From assembly GCF_902859935.1 (NCBI RefSeq), contig NZ_CADIKI010000006.1:248001-312000 (forward strand): a stretch of 64,000 nt of DNA, given 5' to 3'. The stretch is from Paraburkholderia fynbosensis. GTDB taxonomy: Bacteria; Pseudomonadota; Gammaproteobacteria; Burkholderiales; Burkholderiaceae. The position numbers and the translations under genes are program-made. The notes under the pieces are model-generated. The model was not told where the DNA came from and ran no database searches. It worked only from the letters and a program-made list of their open reading frames with translations. Each line of letters begins with the position of its first letter. Position 1 is the first letter of the stretch. Shown here one piece after another: positions 61,819 through 64,000 of this stretch.

Positions 61819-64000
61819 ATCTGATCGGTCAGCCGGTCGACCGCGTCGACGGTCTGCTCAAAGTCACCGGCGAAGCACGCTATGCCGCCGACTTCCCCGA
61901 AGCGCGTCTCGCGCATGCGGTGCTCGTCACCAGCACGATTGCGAGCGGCACGATCGCGTCGATCGACGCAAGCCGCGCGCAGGCGCTGCCCGGCGTGCTG
62001 CTCGTGATGACGTATCAGAACGCGCCGCGTCTGCCGAACGGCGGCAGGCCCGCGCTCGCGCCCCCCGCTGGCAGGCGGCTGTCGCTGCTGCAGGACAACC
62101 AGGTTCACTACAGCAACGAGCCGGTCGCGGTGGTGGTCGCCGACACGCTCGAACATGCGACCGACGCCGCGCGTCAATTGCGCATCGTCTATCAGGCGAG
62201 TGCCGCGACCTTGGACTTCGCGCAGGCCAAACCGAACGCGCACGCGCCGGACAAACCGCAAGGCCGCCAGACCGACACGCAACGCGGCAGCTTTGAAGAC
62301 GGCATGCAAAGCGGCGCGGTCCATGTGAGCGCGACGTACACCACGCCCATCGAGCATCACAATCCGATGGAGCCGCACGCCACGATGGCGCGCTGGGACG
62401 GACCGCAACTCACGCTCTACGATTCGACCCAAGGCGTGAGCAACGCGGCGCAAGCGGTGGCCAAGGTATTCGGCATCGCGCCCGGCGACGTACGTGTGAT
62501 CTCGCCGTTCATCGGCGGCGGCTTTGGCTGCAAGGGCTCGTCGTGGTCGCATGTGTCGTTGTGCGCGATGGCAGCGAAACAGACGGGGCGTCCGGTGCGC
62601 CTCGTGCTCGAACGGCCGCAGATGTTCGGGCCGGTCGGCGCGCGTCCGCACACCGAGCAGCACTTCACGATCGCCGCCCGGCACGACGGCACGCTCACCG
62701 CCATGCGTCACGACAGCTTCTCCAACACCTCGACGATCGAAGACTGGACCGAGACCTGCTGCATGGTCACGCGAATGCTGTACGCGGTGCCCAACCAGGT
62801 GACGACGCATCGCCTCGTGCCGCTCAATCTCGGCACGCCGACCTTCATGCGCGCGCCAGGCGAAACCACGGGTTCGTTCGCGCTCGAATCGGCGATGGAC
62901 GAACTCGCGGCCGCATTGAAAATGGACCCGCTGGCGCTGCGCATCAAGAATTACGCGGAGGCCGATCCCCAGGACAACAAGCCGTGGTCGGGCAAGTCCT
63001 TGCGCGAGTGCTATCAGATCGGCGCGGAGAAATTCGGCTGGTCGCGCAGAAGCGCCGCGCCACGCTCGATGCGCGCGGGCCGCACGCTGATCGGCATGGG
63101 CATGGCGACCGCGACCTATCCGGCCAACCGCAGCGAAGCGGCGGCCATCGCAAGGATTCTGCCGGACGGCACGGCGATGGTCGCGTCCGGCACGCAGGAC
63201 ATCGGCACCGGCACTTACACGGTGATGACCCAGGTGGCCGCCGACACGCTCGGCTTCGAGCCGGAGAACATCCACTTCGCGCTCGGCGATTCGACGCTGC
63301 CGCGCGCGCCCGTATCGGGCGGCTCGCAGTCGGCGGCGAGCGTGTCGCCCGCTGTGCGCGAAGCGGCCAGCCAGGCGCGCAGCCAGTTGATCGCGCTGGC
63401 GCTGGCGGACCCGGCTTCGCCGGTACACGGTATCGCGCCCGACGACATCACCGTGGATAACGGCTGGGTGGTAAGCCGCTCGCAGCCGGGCAAACGCGAT
63501 CCGGCCGCGGCCATCATCGCGCGCTCGGGCGGCAAGCCGATCGAGGCGACCTCGACGGTCAAGCCCGGCGACGAGAAGCAGAAGTATTCGTTTCACTCGT
63601 TCGGGGCGGTGTTCGTCGAGGTACATGTCGACGCAGAACTCGGGACGATTCGCGTGCCGCGGGTGGTCGCGGTGTACGACGTGGGCCGCGTGCTCAATCA
63701 CAAGACTGCGCACAGCCAGATGATCGGCGGCATCGTGTGGGGCATCGGCGCGGCGCTGCAGGAAGAGTCCACGGTGGACACGCGCTTTGGACGCTTCACC
63801 AATGCGAATCTCGCGGAGTACCACGTGCCGGTGAATGCGGATATCGGCGCGCTCGATATCACATTCATCGATCGGCCCGATCCGTATATCAACTCGCTCG
63901 GCGTGCGCGGGATAGGCGAGATCGGCATTACGGGGGTGCCGGCGGCAATCGCGAACGCGGTGTATCACGCGACCGGGGTACGGGTGCGGGATTTGCCGCT
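61815..64000 (+). CDS. paoC: aldehyde oxidoreductase molybdopterin subunit (PaoC-like), partial
   Basis: The large catalytic subunit, open from the ATG at 61815 to the right edge (about 728 residues seen). It starts MNLIGQPVDRVDGLLKVTGE and contains IGGGFGCKGSSWSHVSLCAM and the C-terminal segment GVRGIGEIGITG, whose Glu is the general base of the xanthine oxidase family. Its start overlaps the paoB stop as ATGA. The complex would bind a molybdenum-cytosine-dinucleotide cofactor and oxidise aromatic or aliphatic aldehydes in the periplasm. The end and any following paoD-like factor lie outside the window. Confidence 0.93.
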   Translation, partial: MNLIGQPVDRVDGLLKVTGEARYAADFPEARLAHAVLVTSTIASGTIASIDASRAQALPGVLLVMTYQNAPRLPNGGRPALAPPAGRRLSLLQDNQVHYSNEPVAVVVADTLEHATDAARQLRIVYQASAATLDFAQAKPNAHAPDKPQGRQTDTQRGSFEDGMQSGAVHVSATYTTPIEHHNPMEPHATMARWDGPQLTLYDSTQGVSNAAQAVAKVFGIAPGDVRVISPFIGGGFGCKGSSWSHVSLCAMAAKQTGRPVRLVLERPQMFGPVGARPHTEQHFTIAARHDGTLTAMRHDSFSNTSTIEDWTETCCMVTRMLYAVPNQVTTHRLVPLNLGTPTFMRAPGETTGSFALESAMDELAAALKMDPLALRIKNYAEADPQDNKPWSGKSLRECYQIGAEKFGWSRRSAAPRSMRAGRTLIGMGMATATYPANRSEAAAIARILPDGTAMVASGTQDIGTGTYTVMTQVAADTLGFEPENIHFALGDSTLPRAPVSGGSQSAASVSPAVREAASQARSQLIALALADPASPVHGIAPDDITVDNGWVVSRSQPGKRDPAAAIIARSGGKPIEATSTVKPGDEKQKYSFHSFGAVFVEVHVDAELGTIRVPRVVAVYDVGRVLNHKTAHSQMIGGIVWGIGAALQEESTVDTRFGRFTNANLAEYHVPVNADIGALDITFIDRPDPYINSLGVRGIGEIGITGVPAAIANAVYHATGVRVRDLP

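Noticed and set aside
61662..63968. 768-codon minus-strand frame opposite the molybdopterin subunit
   Set aside because: Very long, but Arg/His-rich and without motifs. The plus strand encodes a full xanthine-oxidase-family subunit that is ATGA-coupled to its partner.
1..64000. CRISPR arrays, tRNA/rRNA genes, insertion sequences, prophage genes
   Set aside because: No regularly spaced repeats, cloverleaf-like sequences, transposase or integrase motifs, or phage structural genes were found.

Overview
The window looks like a chromosomal segment of a high-GC member of the Burkholderiales, most likely Paraburkholderia or Burkholderia. The evidence is the strong GC bias at third codon positions, a Porin_4-type porin, a DUF4148 protein, a poly(3-hydroxybutyrate) oligomer hydrolase relic, an HPP-CBS membrane protein and typical beta-proteobacterial gene neighbourhoods. 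No tRNA, rRNA, IS element, integrase, phage module or CRISPR array is visible. About 55 genes are supported, most on the minus strand in short operons.

Layout. 1-3.1 kb: a periplasmic polyamine-type binding protein translationally coupled (ATGA) to a membrane diguanylate cyclase. 4.2-8.8 kb: an amino-acid binding protein, an aspartoacylase-family hydrolase, a MetQ-like binding protein and a porin. 8.9-13.8 kb: a LysR regulator divergent from an M20 peptidase, an MHS-type transporter and a serine beta-lactamase-like hydrolase. 14-24.3 kb: a sugar block with a six-gene minus-strand operon (ABC ATPase, two permeases, sugar-binding protein, GH51 arabinofuranosidase, GntR regulator), then a sugar-acid MFS transporter and an IlvD/EDD sugar-acid dehydratase. 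Together these suggest uptake of arabinose-containing oligosaccharides and non-phosphorylative oxidation of the pentose. 24.7-34.3 kb: gltS, small unknown proteins, a lipoprotein with an aspartic-protease-like fold, glycogen phosphorylase, a DHA2 drug exporter and threonine aldolase.

34.5-38.9 kb: a universal stress protein, an HPP-CBS membrane protein, a MarR regulator and a ClC channel with CBS domains. The three promoter regions of this block share one palindromic operator, which points to a compact MarR regulon. 38.9-49.2 kb: housekeeping and envelope genes: a small secreted lectin-like protein, a frameshifted DUF4142 relic, a NlpD-like amidase activator, a cupin, DUF4148, gnd, a methyltransferase, a PPOX-family protein, a sirtuin, an SDR and a polysaccharide deacetylase.

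49.3-54.1 kb: a two-partner secretion locus (intact tpsA and tpsB) followed by a truncated, frameshifted second tpsA. 54.6-60 kb: an MHYT-GGDEF-EAL protein, a Pr6Pr-like membrane protein, a CsbD-like protein, xthA and a relic of a 3-hydroxybutyrate oligomer hydrolase. 60.1-64 kb: a periplasmic PaoABC-type molybdenum aldehyde oxidoreductase whose large subunit runs off the right edge.

The most interesting signals are the polyamine-receptor/cyclase pair, the MarR operator triad, the decayed second exoprotein beside an intact two-partner system, and several proteins whose expected catalytic residues are missing.
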